DNA of 59,263 nucleotides from Acrocarpospora pleiomorpha (GTDB taxonomy: Bacteria > Actinomycetota > Actinomycetes > Streptosporangiales > Streptosporangiaceae): assembly GCF_009687885.1 (NCBI RefSeq), contig NZ_BLAF01000067.1, forward strand, positions 1-59,263, given 5' to 3'. The notes under the pieces were generated by a model, which was not told the origin of the DNA, did not search any database, and worked only from the letters and a program-made list of their open reading frames with translations. Positions 16,482 to 25,512 of the stretch are shown here, one piece after another. Made by a program: the position numbers and the translations under genes. How positions within the stretch are numbered: position 1 is the stretch's first letter; each line of letters starts with the position of its first letter.

Positions 16482-18383
16482 ATGGCTCGAACGAGTTCGA
16501 CGAGCTCCAAGACGCCGGAGGTCCGCAAGGCCGTCTTCGACCAACGACTGAGGCAGGCGACGATTACGACGACGTTCCGAGACCTGGGAGTGATCCCGGA
16601 GATCGCCGATGCCCTGGAGACCGAGGGCATCACTTCACCATTCCCGATTCAGGAAATGGCGCTCCCGCTGGCACTCGCCGGACAGGACGTCATCGGACAG
16701 GCGCGCACCGGAACCGGCAAGACCTACGCCTTCGGTGTCGCGATGCTGCAACTCGTCGGGAAGCCGCGGAAGAACCGGAAGAAGCCGCGGGGCCTGGTGC
16801 TGGTGCCCACCCGCGAGCTCGCCCTGCAGGTGACCGAGGACCTGGTCCTCGCCGCCGGCAAGCTCGGTTCCCGCATTCTCACCGTGTACGGCGGGCGCGC
16901 CTACGAACCCCAGATCGAAGCCCTCAAGAACGGCGTCGACGTGATCGTCGGCACGCCGGGCCGGCTGCTCGACCTGATCAAGCAGAAGCATGTGGACCTG
17001 GGCCAGGTCGGCATGCTGGTGCTGGACGAGGCCGACCGCATGCTGGACCTGGGCTTCCTGCCCGACATCGAGCGGATCATCAAGCTGGTCCCGGCCGAGC
17101 GGCAGACCATGCTGTTCTCGGCCACCATGCCCGGCGAGATCGTGGCGCTGTCCCGGCGCTACCTGACCCGGCCCATCCGGGTCAGGGCCGAGCACGAGGA
17201 AGCCGACCCGGAGCAGCCGCCGCAGACGGCCCAGTTCGTCTACCGCACGCACCGGATGGACAAGATCGAGATCCTGGCCCGGCTGCTGCAGGGGCGGACC
17301 ACCGGGCTCACCATGGTCTTCTGCGAGACCAAGCGGGCCTGCGACATGGTCTTCGAGCAGCTGCGCGAGAAGGGGTTCGCGGCGGCTGCCGTACACGGGG
17401 ATCTCGGGCAGGGGCAGCGTGAGCAGGCCCTGCGCGCGTTCCGGAACGGCAAGATCAACGTGCTGGTGGCCACCGACGTGGCGGCCCGGGGCATCGACAT
17501 CGACGACGTGACGCATGTGGTCAACTACGACTGCCCGCAGGACGACAAGACCTACGTGCACCGGATCGGGCGGACCGGGCGGGCCGGGCGGACCGGCGTG
17601 GCCGTGACGTTCGTGGAGTGGACCGAGATGACCCGCTGGAAGGTCATCAACAACACGCTCGGGCTGAGCTTCGCCGAACCGGCGGAGACCTACTCCAGCT
17701 CGCCGTCGCTCTTCACCGATCTGGACATCCCGGAGGGCACCAAGGGCGTGCTGCCCCGGGCCAACCGGTCCAGGGCGGGGCTGGACGCCGAGCGGATCGA
17801 GGACCTCGGCGAGACCGGGCGCACCCGCAGCCGGTCGCGTCCCGGGTCCGGGGGATCCGGCGGTTCCGGTGGCGGCGAGGAGCGGGAGCGGCGGGAACGC
17901 CCGGTCCGCACCCGGGAGCGCCGCCGCACGCGCAGCGGCCGGGCGTTGGACACAGCTGGCGAGTTGGACACAGAGCAGACTGCCGGGGAGGTCGAGAGCA
18001 TGGTCACCGCGATTCCAGAACCGTCGGCTCAGGAACCGCCCGTGGAAGCCGTCGAGGAGCGCAAGCCCGCGCGCCGGACGCGGACCCGCAAGGTGGTCGA
18101 GGCGCCCGCTGTCATCGAAACCCCTACCGAAACCGCTGTAGAGGCTGTCATCGAAACTGTCGCCGAGTCTGTTGCCGAGCCTCTCATCGAGCCCGAGCAG
18201 TTCTACGAGCCGGTCGCACCGCGGCCGGAACCGGAGCGGATCATTCCGGCCAGCCCGTTCTCGGTGATCTTCCAGTCTCCCGACCTGGCGACCGACGACG
18301 ACGCTCCGGCGCCGTCCGCGGCCACCGAGCGGAAGGCGCAGCGCCGGCAGTTCAACCGGCCGCGGCCCCGCCGCAACGGCTGA
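16482..18383 (+). CDS. DEAD/DEAH box RNA helicase (RhlE type)
   Basis: 633 residues. Motifs in order: Q motif (SPFPIQEMALP), ARTGTGKT (74-81), PTRELALQ, TPGRLLD, DEAD (182-185), SAT, ARGIDI and HRIGRTGRAGR. It unwinds structured RNA, probably in ribosome assembly or decay. After ~430 residues comes a long disordered tail with Arg-rich, Gly/Ser and Glu/Pro-rich stretches, ending RRQFNRPRPRRNG, common for actinobacterial RNA-binding helicases. The ATG at 16482 is one of several; another at 16440 would add 14 residues. Divergent from the ferritin-like gene. Confidence 0.93.
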   Translation: MARTSSTSSKTPEVRKAVFDQRLRQATITTTFRDLGVIPEIADALETEGITSPFPIQEMALPLALAGQDVIGQARTGTGKTYAFGVAMLQLVGKPRKNRKKPRGLVLVPTRELALQVTEDLVLAAGKLGSRILTVYGGRAYEPQIEALKNGVDVIVGTPGRLLDLIKQKHVDLGQVGMLVLDEADRMLDLGFLPDIERIIKLVPAERQTMLFSATMPGEIVALSRRYLTRPIRVRAEHEEADPEQPPQTAQFVYRTHRMDKIEILARLLQGRTTGLTMVFCETKRACDMVFEQLREKGFAAAAVHGDLGQGQREQALRAFRNGKINVLVATDVAARGIDIDDVTHVVNYDCPQDDKTYVHRIGRTGRAGRTGVAVTFVEWTEMTRWKVINNTLGLSFAEPAETYSSSPSLFTDLDIPEGTKGVLPRANRSRAGLDAERIEDLGETGRTRSRSRPGSGGSGGSGGGEERERRERPVRTRERRRTRSGRALDTAGELDTEQTAGEVESMVTAIPEPSAQEPPVEAVEERKPARRTRTRKVVEAPAVIETPTETAVEAVIETVAESVAEPLIEPEQFYEPVAPRPEPERIIPASPFSVIFQSPDLATDDDAPAPSAATERKAQRRQFNRPRPRRNG

Positions 18384-18414
18384 TCGACGGGACGGACGGA
18401 AAGGTGCTCTCGTC

Positions 18415-18792
18415 ATGGTGATCATTCGTGGTGTGATCACGCTGCTGGTGATCGGGTTGTGGCTGTACTGCGTGCTCGACGTGATCACGACGGAGCCCGC
18501 CCGGATCCGCAACATGCCCAAGCTGCTCTGGCTGCTGGTGGTGATCCTGCTGCCGACCGCCGGGTCGCTGCTCTGGCTCATCGCCGGCCGGCCGCGCCTC
18601 CCGAAGGGTTACACCACCTATACGGACCAGGCCGTCCCGCCGCGCGAGCCGCGGCGGCTCAGCCCGGACGACGACGAGGAGTTCCTCCGCAAGCTCAGGG
18701 AGCGGGCGGAGGAACAGCGCAGGTCAGCACGGGAAAAGGCGGATCCGGAAAGTCCGGACGCGCCCAAACCTGAGCCGGCTCCGGACGAGTAA
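18415..18792 (+). CDS. PLDc_N (PLD nuclease N-terminal) membrane protein
   Basis: 125 residues with two membrane helices (about 3-22 and 38-58) separated by the family loop with DV..TEPARIRNMPK, then a polar, acidic C-terminal tail. It corresponds to the small N-terminal membrane domain of cardiolipin-synthase-like proteins but without any catalytic HKD domain. Function unknown. It follows the helicase at 31 bp and is probably in its operon. Confidence 0.85.
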   Translation: MVIIRGVITLLVIGLWLYCVLDVITTEPARIRNMPKLLWLLVVILLPTAGSLLWLIAGRPRLPKGYTTYTDQAVPPREPRRLSPDDDEEFLRKLRERAEEQRRSAREKADPESPDAPKPEPAPDE

Positions 18793-18814
18793 CCGGCTAA
18801 GCTTTTTCGCCGGT
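18792..18814 (+). terminator. Short hairpin after PLDc_N gene
   Basis: ACCGGC (18792-18797) pairs with GCCGGT (18809-18814) around a T-rich loop. Weak stem overlapping the stop codon; it may be only a modest terminator. Confidence 0.35.
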
Positions 18815-18849
18815 GTCCCTGCCAGGCTTGTTAAGTATTGTGGCTTCAC

Positions 18850-19725
18850 GTGAGTACGCCGAGATTCCTTACCTTGCCGCCGGGTGTGACCGCTCAGCGG
18901 ATCCAGACGCCGGTGGGCGGCTTCGCTGTGCTCGAAGCCAGGCCCGTGACCGGTGTCGCGGAACGGTGGCCTGCCCTGCTGGTCCCCGGCTACACCGGTA
19001 GCAAGGAGGACTTCATCGCGATCCTGCAGACGCTGGCCCAGGCCGGGCGGCGGGTCTTCGCGATGGACCTGCGGGGACAGTTCGAGACGCCGGGTCCCGA
19101 GGATCCTTCGGCCTACACCTGCGCCGCGCTGGGCGCCGACGTGGACGTGGTCGCCACGGCGGTCGGCGACGGCGAGCCGGTGCACCTGCTGGGGCACTCC
19201 TTCGGCGGTCTGGTGACCCGGGAGACCGTGCTCGACGGGACCGCGAAGCTCGCCTCGTACACGCTGATGAGCTCGGGGCCCGGCGGGATCGTCGGGCCGC
19301 GCGAGCACGCCGGGCGGACCATGCTGGCCGACCTGCCCACGCTCGGCGTGGAGCGACTCTGGACCGACCGGCTCGAACCGGAGGCCATCAGAGCCGGAGT
19401 GCCCGACGACATCGTCGCGTTCCTGCGACGGCGACTGCTGGCCAACTCCGTCACCGGCCTGCTCACCATGGGCCGCGCGGTGCTGGACTCCACCGACCGC
19501 GTGGACGAACTCTGCCAGACCGGCCTATCCACCCTCGTCCTGTACGGCGAGCACGACGACGGCTGGCCCCCCACCTTGCAGGCCGAAATGGCCGACCGCC
19601 TGGACTGCGACTGCGTGGTCGTCCCCGGCGCGGCCCACTCCCCCGCCGTAGAGGCCCCAGAGACAACCGCCGCCGCCCTCACCCGCTTCTGGAACGCAGC
19701 CGAAAGCGCGATCCTGCACCGCTAG
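18850..19725 (+). CDS. Alpha/beta hydrolase
   Basis: 291 residues. The nucleophile is in GHSFGG, the oxyanion region in VPGYTGSKEDF, the acid in LYGEHDDGWP and the histidine in PGAAHSPAVEAPE, all in family order. Cytosolic. The GTG at 18850 was preferred; a TTG four codons earlier is possible. No clear ribosome site is visible, so translation may be leaderless. Its 3' end overlaps the convergent nuclease gene by four bases. Confidence 0.88.
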   Translation: MSTPRFLTLPPGVTAQRIQTPVGGFAVLEARPVTGVAERWPALLVPGYTGSKEDFIAILQTLAQAGRRVFAMDLRGQFETPGPEDPSAYTCAALGADVDVVATAVGDGEPVHLLGHSFGGLVTRETVLDGTAKLASYTLMSSGPGGIVGPREHAGRTMLADLPTLGVERLWTDRLEPEAIRAGVPDDIVAFLRRRLLANSVTGLLTMGRAVLDSTDRVDELCQTGLSTLVLYGEHDDGWPPTLQAEMADRLDCDCVVVPGAAHSPAVEAPETTAAALTRFWNAAESAILHR

Positions 19726-20660
19726 ACGGCGGGTTCTGGGGTGGCCAGGCCGTCCCAGGGGGACTTGTCGGGGGCTGCGGTCTGGCCTTGGGGGCAGTGG
19801 CGGCGGAAGTCGCACCAGGAGCAGAGCGGGCCGGGGGATGGTGGGAAGAGGGCGTCGATCTCGGGTGGCAGTGATGCGCCTGCGGGGCCGTTGGATTCGG
19901 GGGGCGCGGATCGGGCGGCGGCGGATCTGCGGGCGGGACGTTTGCCGGTGTTTGGGAGGTGGGCGCGGTAGGTTTCGTCGGCGGTGGAGGCCTCTTCGGC
20001 GATTTGTTCGGCGCGGGTCAGGTGGCGGGTGAGGGTTTCGTCGGTGTGTTCCCAGTCGGCGATCTGGCCGGTGGGGAGATGGTGGAGTTCGACGCGGTGG
20101 CAGGGGCGGCGGAGGACGCGGGAGGCGGCTATCGCGTAGATGGCCAGGGCCAGGGAGGAGCGGGCGTCGTCGGGGCCGGGAGGGCGGCGGCCGGTTTTGT
20201 AGTCGACTACGACCAGTTCGTCGCCGCGGCGGTCGAGGCGGTCGATCCGGCCGGAGACGGCGATGATCGCGGTGCGGGTGGCGACGGTGCGCTCGACCCC
20301 GACCGGCTCGTCCGCCGCGTCTAAAGTCGCGACATATCCGGACACCATCTCGCGGGCTCTGTCCCGCCACGCCAGCGACTGCTCCTGGTCCCTGAAGCCC
20401 TCGGCGATCCAGCCGTTGCTGACCAGGATCGCCGCCGTCATGGGCGTGCGCCGCTCATACGGCTCCCGCCACCACGCGGCCAGCGCGTTGTGCACGGAGG
20501 CGCCGACGCTGTTGTGCGCCCATGGCGGACCCTTGGGCGGCGCGGGCCGGACCAGATAGGAGAACAGGTAGCGCCTGCGGCAGTCGAGCCAGGAGTTGAG
20601 CCGCGACGGCGTGCACGAGTACAGCCGCCGGGGCATGCCCTCAAGACCGAGCTGCTCCAC
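19722..20660 (-). CDS. RecB/Cas4-like PD-(D/E)XK nuclease with Fe-S cysteines
   Basis: 312 residues. The N-terminal PSRLNSWLDCRRRYLF carries C27; the nuclease core has an HNAL histidine and GRIDRLDRRGDELVVVDYKTG-type metal ligands (D..DYK); the C-terminus has CSWCDFRRHC (C280, C283, C289). Four cysteines in this arrangement hold a 4Fe-4S cluster in AddB and Cas4 proteins. No helicase domain is present. The GTG start overlaps the stop of the metallo-beta-lactamase-fold gene (TAGTG), so translation is probably coupled; an ATG at 20636 is an alternative. No CRISPR genes are nearby. Likely a DNA-end processing exonuclease. Confidence 0.88.
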   Translation of the reverse strand: MEQLGLEGMPRRLYSCTPSRLNSWLDCRRRYLFSYLVRPAPPKGPPWAHNSVGASVHNALAAWWREPYERRTPMTAAILVSNGWIAEGFRDQEQSLAWRDRAREMVSGYVATLDAADEPVGVERTVATRTAIIAVSGRIDRLDRRGDELVVVDYKTGRRPPGPDDARSSLALAIYAIAASRVLRRPCHRVELHHLPTGQIADWEHTDETLTRHLTRAEQIAEEASTADETYRAHLPNTGKRPARRSAAARSAPPESNGPAGASLPPEIDALFPPSPGPLCSWCDFRRHCPQGQTAAPDKSPWDGLATPEPAV

Positions 20661-21373
20661 TACTCGTCGTCGTCGAGGTTGAGCTTGATCCCGGACGCGC
20701 GGGTGCCGTCGGCCAGCGGCGGCTCCGTCTCCTCCAGGGTCCCGGTCAGCGAGCCGGACAGCCACCGGTCGAACTGGGGCTCCAGATCGCCGATGGTGGT
20801 CTCCTCGCCGTGCGCGGGCAGCACCCGGGTCTCGTGCGGCAGCGTGAACAGCCGCTCGCCGATCGAGGTCAGCTGGTCGGCCAGCGACGGATACTCCCCG
20901 CCGAGCTTGCCCGGCCCGTCGGCCAGCAGCGTCTCGCCGGTGAACACCACGCCCAGCGACTCCGACAGCAGCGACACGCCGCCGGGGGTGACCCCGGGCG
21001 TGGTCAGCACCTCCAGCTCGGTGTCGGCGACGGCGAACAGGCCCTCGTCCTCCATGTCGATGTCCGGCCAGGTGTCCTCCCAGGTCTGCCGCCAGAGGCG
21101 CTTGTCCTTGGGATGCAGGGCGATCACCGCCTCGTCCTTGGCCGCCACCTCGATGGCCGCGCCGACATGGTCGGCCAGGCCGTGGGTGCAGATGACGGCG
21201 AGGATCTCGCGCTCGCCCACCTGCTCCAGGATCTTCTCGGCGTCCCGCGCCGGGTCGATGACGATGACCTCCTCGTCATCGCCCACGATCCAGGTGTTGT
21301 TCTCCACCTTGTGCTCGACGTCGTCGATCTCCACGACCCCGGCGGTCACCACTCGCTCGATACGCGCTGTCAC
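20660..21373 (-). CDS. Metallo-beta-lactamase fold protein with altered metal ligands
   Basis: 237 residues of the MBL hydrolase fold. Expected HxHxDH reads H64-G-L66-A-D68-H69, the TPGHT histidine is Val128 (TTPGVTPGG) and the bridging Asp is Glu147 (FTGETLL); the last His188 (LPAHGEETTIG) remains. The rest of the fold is well conserved. With at least three ligands changed, normal dinuclear zinc binding is doubtful, so it may be a non-catalytic member or bind one metal. Upstream of, and coupled to, the RecB-like nuclease gene. Confidence 0.85.
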   Translation of the reverse strand: MTARIERVVTAGVVEIDDVEHKVENNTWIVGDDEEVIVIDPARDAEKILEQVGEREILAVICTHGLADHVGAAIEVAAKDEAVIALHPKDKRLWRQTWEDTWPDIDMEDEGLFAVADTELEVLTTPGVTPGGVSLLSESLGVVFTGETLLADGPGKLGGEYPSLADQLTSIGERLFTLPHETRVLPAHGEETTIGDLEPQFDRWLSGSLTGTLEETEPPLADGTRASGIKLNLDDDE

Positions 21374-21418
21374 GCCTCAGAACCTTACCCGTCCCCAGCC
21401 GCGAGCGGGATTCCTGCG

Positions 21419-22048
21419 CTATTCCGCCTCCAGCCGGGGCGAGAATGCCCCGAACGGAACATCCCAGTCGACGTCCCGGAAGTCGGCCAGGGTCAGCTGG
21501 GCGAGCACCAGCAGCGCGCCGGCGTCGGCCGGCCAGGCGATCGTCCACAGCCAGCGGCCGAGCGCCTCCCCCGCGTACGCGGCCCGGTCGCTGGGCACGT
21601 CCTGCACGCACCAGAGCGGGGTCGGGTGGCCGTTCACGTTGACCTTCGCGTGCGGCGGGCCCGCGCCCACGCCCTCGCCGGGATCGGGTCCGGCGAGCCC
21701 GGCGTAGCCCGCGCCCAGGCCGACGCCGGGTTCCTCGGCGATCAGCAGCAGGTCGGCCGGGCCGTGCGTGATGGACGGGCCGGAAAGGGCCACCACGCTG
21801 CCGCGTACGCCGGTGCGCTCGTCACCCGCCGCCCCGAAACCGGTCACCAGCCAGCCGATGGGCAGCGGCCAGGGCAGCCAGAGAGGGACGACGGCGGACT
21901 CCCGTACCAGGGTGAGGGCAGCCAGGGAGGGGCGGTGGGCGTTATAGGGCAGCACGTCGCCGTGCGGGCCGCAGCGCCAGGAGCTGGACCAGATACTCGG
22001 CTCCTGCAGCGGTCCGAAGCAGCGCGGGCAAGTGGGCGCGGCTCTCAC
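21419..22048 (-). CDS. DUF6758 family protein
   Basis: 209 residues. N-terminal zinc-ribbon-like pattern CPRCFGPLQEPSIWSS then WRCGPHGDVLP, followed by a Trp/Pro-rich domain (PLWLPWPLPIGWLVTGFG). This layout matches actinobacterial DUF6758 proteins. The GTG at 22048 was chosen because it places the CxxC motif near the N-terminus as in relatives; the upstream frame overlaps the divergent Nudix promoter. Function unknown. Confidence 0.8.
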   Translation of the reverse strand: MRAAPTCPRCFGPLQEPSIWSSSWRCGPHGDVLPYNAHRPSLAALTLVRESAVVPLWLPWPLPIGWLVTGFGAAGDERTGVRGSVVALSGPSITHGPADLLLIAEEPGVGLGAGYAGLAGPDPGEGVGAGPPHAKVNVNGHPTPLWCVQDVPSDRAAYAGEALGRWLWTIAWPADAGALLVLAQLTLADFRDVDWDVPFGAFSPRLEAE

Positions 22049-22121
22049 ACCTCCCCACGGTGCGTCGCGGGGAGCGACCTCGTCAAGGGTTTTCCTGTTA
22101 TCCAGTCGTAATCTTGGGCGT

Positions 22122-22487
22122 ATGCGATGTGTAGGGGCCGTAATCCGCGACGCCGACGGGCGGCTGCTGCTGGTCAAGCGGGGGCGACCACCGGGGGAAG
22201 GGCTCTGGTCGCTTCCTGGCGGGCGAGTGGAAGCCGGGGAGAGCGATTTCGAGGCGGTGGTACGGGAGATCCGCGAGGAGACCGGGCTCGAAGTCGTGCC
22301 TGGAGAGTTAGCTGGGACCGTGTGGCGGCCGCCGTATGAGATCCATGACTATTACGCGACCGTGGTGGGGGGCCTCCTCCAAGCGGGGGACGACGCGGCG
22401 GACGTGCGCTGGGTGCCGCAAGCGCAACTCGGCCTCCTGCCGCTGACGGACGGGCTGCTCGACTTTCTCAGCGATCTTCCGAGGTGA
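22122..22487 (+). CDS. Nudix hydrolase
   Basis: 121 residues with a full Nudix box GGRVEAGESDFEAVVREIREE followed by TGLEV (about 34-60). The enzyme cleaves a nucleoside diphosphate linked to another group; the HDYY segment and size fit ADP-ribose or MutT-like substrates, but the substrate is not fixed. There is no clear ribosome site before the ATG, so the transcript may be leaderless. Its end overlaps the convergent propeller gene by 20 bp. Confidence 0.92.
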   Translation: MRCVGAVIRDADGRLLLVKRGRPPGEGLWSLPGGRVEAGESDFEAVVREIREETGLEVVPGELAGTVWRPPYEIHDYYATVVGGLLQAGDDAADVRWVPQAQLGLLPLTDGLLDFLSDLPR

Positions 22488-25413
22488 GCGTGCTGCGCCA
22501 GATGATGATGTTGTCGGTGGTGCCGGTGGTGGAGCGGCCGATGGCGATCACGCGCTGACCGGAGATGGTGACCGCGCCCAGCCACTGCGCGCCCGCACCG
22601 CCCAGACCGTCCTCGACCAAGGCGTGCCGCTGCCAGGTGCCGCCGTCAGCCGAGGCCCAGACCGAGCTGTCGCCCTCGCTGGAGCGGCCGTGCGAGCCGA
22701 CGGCGACGATGCCGCGCTCGCTGGCGGTCAGGTCCAGCACGACGGCGGCCTCCTCGGCGGGCAGCCAGCTGTACTCCCAGGTCTCTCCGCCGTCCACGGA
22801 GACGGCGGAGAACGGGCGGGAGCCCTCGTCGGTGACGGCGGCGCCGACCGCGACGATGCGGTCGTCGCGGGCCACCACGTGCCGCAGCCCGGCGGAGCGG
22901 GCGTCCTCGGGGATCACCCGGCGCTCGGCCTTCCAGCTGAGCCCGTCCGAGGAGATCCACACCACCCCGGACTCGCGTTCCGCGGGCCCCGAGCCGCCGA
23001 CGGCGATGAACCCGGACGGGGTGGCGGCCACGTCCTGGATCCGGATCCCGGCCCCGCCCGCCGGGAGCTTGCCCACCCGGGTGAAACGTTTGAGGTCGGG
23101 GCTGAACCAGAGCGCGGGGACGATGCCGGAGGCGGTCTGGTCCTCCCCGGCCAGCACGTAGCCCGCCGGTCCGGCCGCGACTGTACGTGGCGCCAGGAAG
23201 AGATGCCCGTCCGGCACGTCGATGACCGGTCCTGGCCGCCACGCCTTGCCGTCGCCGGAGGTGACCAGGAGCGGTTTGGTGATGACCGGGTCGGCCATCG
23301 TGCTGCCGACGGCCAGCCAGCCCTTCTCGCCGTGGGCGACGTCGGTGAGTTCCTGCCGCCCCAGGCCGCCCAGCCATTCCGACTCAATGGCCTTCCAGTT
23401 GGCGCCGTTGTTGCCGCTGGTCCAGATGCCGGCGTCGCCGTTGGCCGAGCCGACGGCCACGAAGGCGCCGCCGGAGGCGAGCACGCTGGCGGTGTTGCGG
23501 GCCAGCCGGTTGAGACCGGCCACCGCGTCCAGCGGCACCGCGCGGGCGGCCTTGCCCCGCTCGGCCGTCATCAGCACGGCCAGGTTCTCCACGTCGCCGG
23601 GGCCGCGCGCGTCGCCGCCCGCCACCAGCAGGCCGTCGCCGGTCATGGTGACCGCGCGCAGGGTGCCGGGGATGTGCCCGAGGTCGGTGCTCTTGGCCCA
23701 TTTCTTGCCGTCGCCACTGCGGAAGACCACGTACTCCTCCCAGGCCGACTCGGCGACGGCGGCGATCCCGTCGGAGGAGGAGGCCAGGCCGCGGACGCCG
23801 GTGCCCTGCGGGCTGAGCGGGCCGATGGCGCCGCACTCGTTCCACTGGCCGCCGTCAGGCGAGCAGTGCACCGGCACGCCGTCGCCGCCGAACCGCTGGC
23901 CGGTGGGAACCAGCACGAAGCCATCCTCGCCGACCGCCAGCGCACCCGGTTCCGGGCGGATGTCGGGCAGTTCGGTGGCGGTGCGCAGCCAGCTCGCGCC
24001 GCCGTCGTCGGAGCGCAGGATCACGGTCGCGGTGCCCGCGCCCGGGTCGGCCAGCGCGACCACCTGGTCGCCCTTGGCGATCACCGACTGGATACCCCTG
24101 ATCTTGTCGGAGGTGCCGATCCTGGCGTTGTCCACCCGGGACCAGGACTGGCCGTCCGGCGAGACCCAGGCGACCGCGCCGAGCGTGCCGTCGCCCAGCA
24201 CGGTGGTGCCGACGGCGACGAAGCCCGAGGTGGTCCTGGCCAGGTCGGTGATGCGGTCCTGGGCGAGGAACGGGCTCAGCCGGGCGGGGTCCACCGCCGT
24301 CCAGGTGCGGCCGTCCGTCGAGGTCCACATGCCGCGGCCTTCCGGGCCCGGCTCGTCGGTGCCGACGGCCAGCCAGCGCCCGTTGCCGCCGGTGACCCGG
24401 CCGGGCGAGCCGGGGACGGGCTCGTAGCCGGGCGGGCCGATGACGGTGCCGAGCTCCCAGTCCTTGCCGCCGTTGACCGAGACGATGAACAGGGGGCGGG
24501 CGATCGGGCTGGTGGTGTCGGTGCCGACGGCCACGATGGTGGATCCGGCGGAGGCGACCGAGGTGAGCAGCTGGCGGGAGCCGTTGCCCGGCTGTCCCGG
24601 CGCGGCGAAGGCCGAGTCGCCGGACTGCCCGTCGCCGACCGCGAGGGTGATCCCGGTGGTGGTGGGCGCGCTGGCCCACTGGACGGCGAACCAGCCGAGC
24701 ACGGCCACGGCGAGCAGGGAGGCGACCACGAGCAGCGGCAGCCGGAACGACATGGGGGTGGCCCGGCGCGGCACCCGGACGCTCCTGCGGTGGTGCCGTC
24801 CCCCGCGCGGCGGTCCTAACGAGACCAGCACGTCCGGGCGGGCCGGGCGGCCGCCGGGCGGGCGGCCGATGCGCTGCGGAGGGGGAGGCGGTGGAGGCGG
24901 CGGCGGGGGCGGCAGGAGGGGCTGCCTCGGCGGCGGGAGTTCCTCGGGCTCCGCCTGGATCTCCGGGCTCCTGCGGATACCGCTGGGCGTGTCAGCGGGC
25001 GGCGGTCCTGAGGCGACGAGCTTGTCCGGCCGGGTCACCAGCCGCCGGGGCGGCCGGGGCTCCTCCTCGACTTCGGCCTGCCAGGACCAGCTCGGCTGCG
25101 GGCGCGGCTGCTCTCCGTAGGGCGGCCGTCCGGTCCTCGGCTCCGGGGGCTCCGGCTGGCTGTACGGCTGGCCATGCCGGAACTCGGCAGGCTCGGGCGG
25201 ATCGTCGTACGGCCGGCGCCCGGTCCTGGGGCTCGGCGACCAGGTGTGCTCCTCCGGAGGTTCCTCCGCGTCCTCGGGAACGGGCGCGCCGAACGGCGGC
25301 AGCGCCCATGGTGAAGAGCCCGGGGGGCGGGGCGACCGCTCCTCAGCGGGTCCCGGCGGCGAGTGGTGCAGCGCCGGGGGTGACTCCGCAGGCTCCTCGT
25401 CTTGGGGGGGCAC
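22468..25413 (-). CDS. Single-pass membrane protein: proline-rich cytosolic head, extracellular Asp-box beta-propeller
   Basis: 981 residues. Residues 1-220 are disordered, Pro/Glu-rich, with a run of 12 prolines near 168-179 and repeated motifs (RTGRRPYDDP and RTGRPPYGEQ; RPDKLVASGPP and RPDVLVSLGPP). A membrane helix spans about 224-246. The rest holds about twelve SxDGxxW Asp-box/BNR repeats (SVNGGKDW, STDGRTW, SPDGQSW, SGDGKKW, SSDGLSW, SVDGGETW, SADGGTW) alternating with VAVG strands, the layout of sialidase-type propellers, without a clear catalytic set. The GTG start has AGGAGG upstream. A sensor or ligand-binding role is inferred. Confidence 0.85.
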   Translation of the reverse strand: MPPQDEEPAESPPALHHSPPGPAEERSPRPPGSSPWALPPFGAPVPEDAEEPPEEHTWSPSPRTGRRPYDDPPEPAEFRHGQPYSQPEPPEPRTGRPPYGEQPRPQPSWSWQAEVEEEPRPPRRLVTRPDKLVASGPPPADTPSGIRRSPEIQAEPEELPPPRQPLLPPPPPPPPPPPPQRIGRPPGGRPARPDVLVSLGPPRGGRHHRRSVRVPRRATPMSFRLPLLVVASLLAVAVLGWFAVQWASAPTTTGITLAVGDGQSGDSAFAAPGQPGNGSRQLLTSVASAGSTIVAVGTDTTSPIARPLFIVSVNGGKDWELGTVIGPPGYEPVPGSPGRVTGGNGRWLAVGTDEPGPEGRGMWTSTDGRTWTAVDPARLSPFLAQDRITDLARTTSGFVAVGTTVLGDGTLGAVAWVSPDGQSWSRVDNARIGTSDKIRGIQSVIAKGDQVVALADPGAGTATVILRSDDGGASWLRTATELPDIRPEPGALAVGEDGFVLVPTGQRFGGDGVPVHCSPDGGQWNECGAIGPLSPQGTGVRGLASSSDGIAAVAESAWEEYVVFRSGDGKKWAKSTDLGHIPGTLRAVTMTGDGLLVAGGDARGPGDVENLAVLMTAERGKAARAVPLDAVAGLNRLARNTASVLASGGAFVAVGSANGDAGIWTSGNNGANWKAIESEWLGGLGRQELTDVAHGEKGWLAVGSTMADPVITKPLLVTSGDGKAWRPGPVIDVPDGHLFLAPRTVAAGPAGYVLAGEDQTASGIVPALWFSPDLKRFTRVGKLPAGGAGIRIQDVAATPSGFIAVGGSGPAERESGVVWISSDGLSWKAERRVIPEDARSAGLRHVVARDDRIVAVGAAVTDEGSRPFSAVSVDGGETWEYSWLPAEEAAVVLDLTASERGIVAVGSHGRSSEGDSSVWASADGGTWQRHALVEDGLGGAGAQWLGAVTISGQRVIAIGRSTTGTTDNIIIWRSTLTSEDR

Positions 25414-25512
25414 GACCGGTACCTCCTATATCAGGACCGTTCCAGACATATCGGGGACGCGTTCGTCTTTTACCCCCTCACTGCCGAGCGATCACCTCTT
25501 CTCTAGTCAGAT

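Noticed and set aside
19722..20660. Cas4 of a CRISPR system
   Set aside because: No repeat-spacer array or other cas genes were seen; the protein fits a general RecB-like nuclease.
24870..24920. GC-rich repeat array
   Set aside because: It is the codon run for the 12-proline tract of the propeller protein, not an independent repeat.
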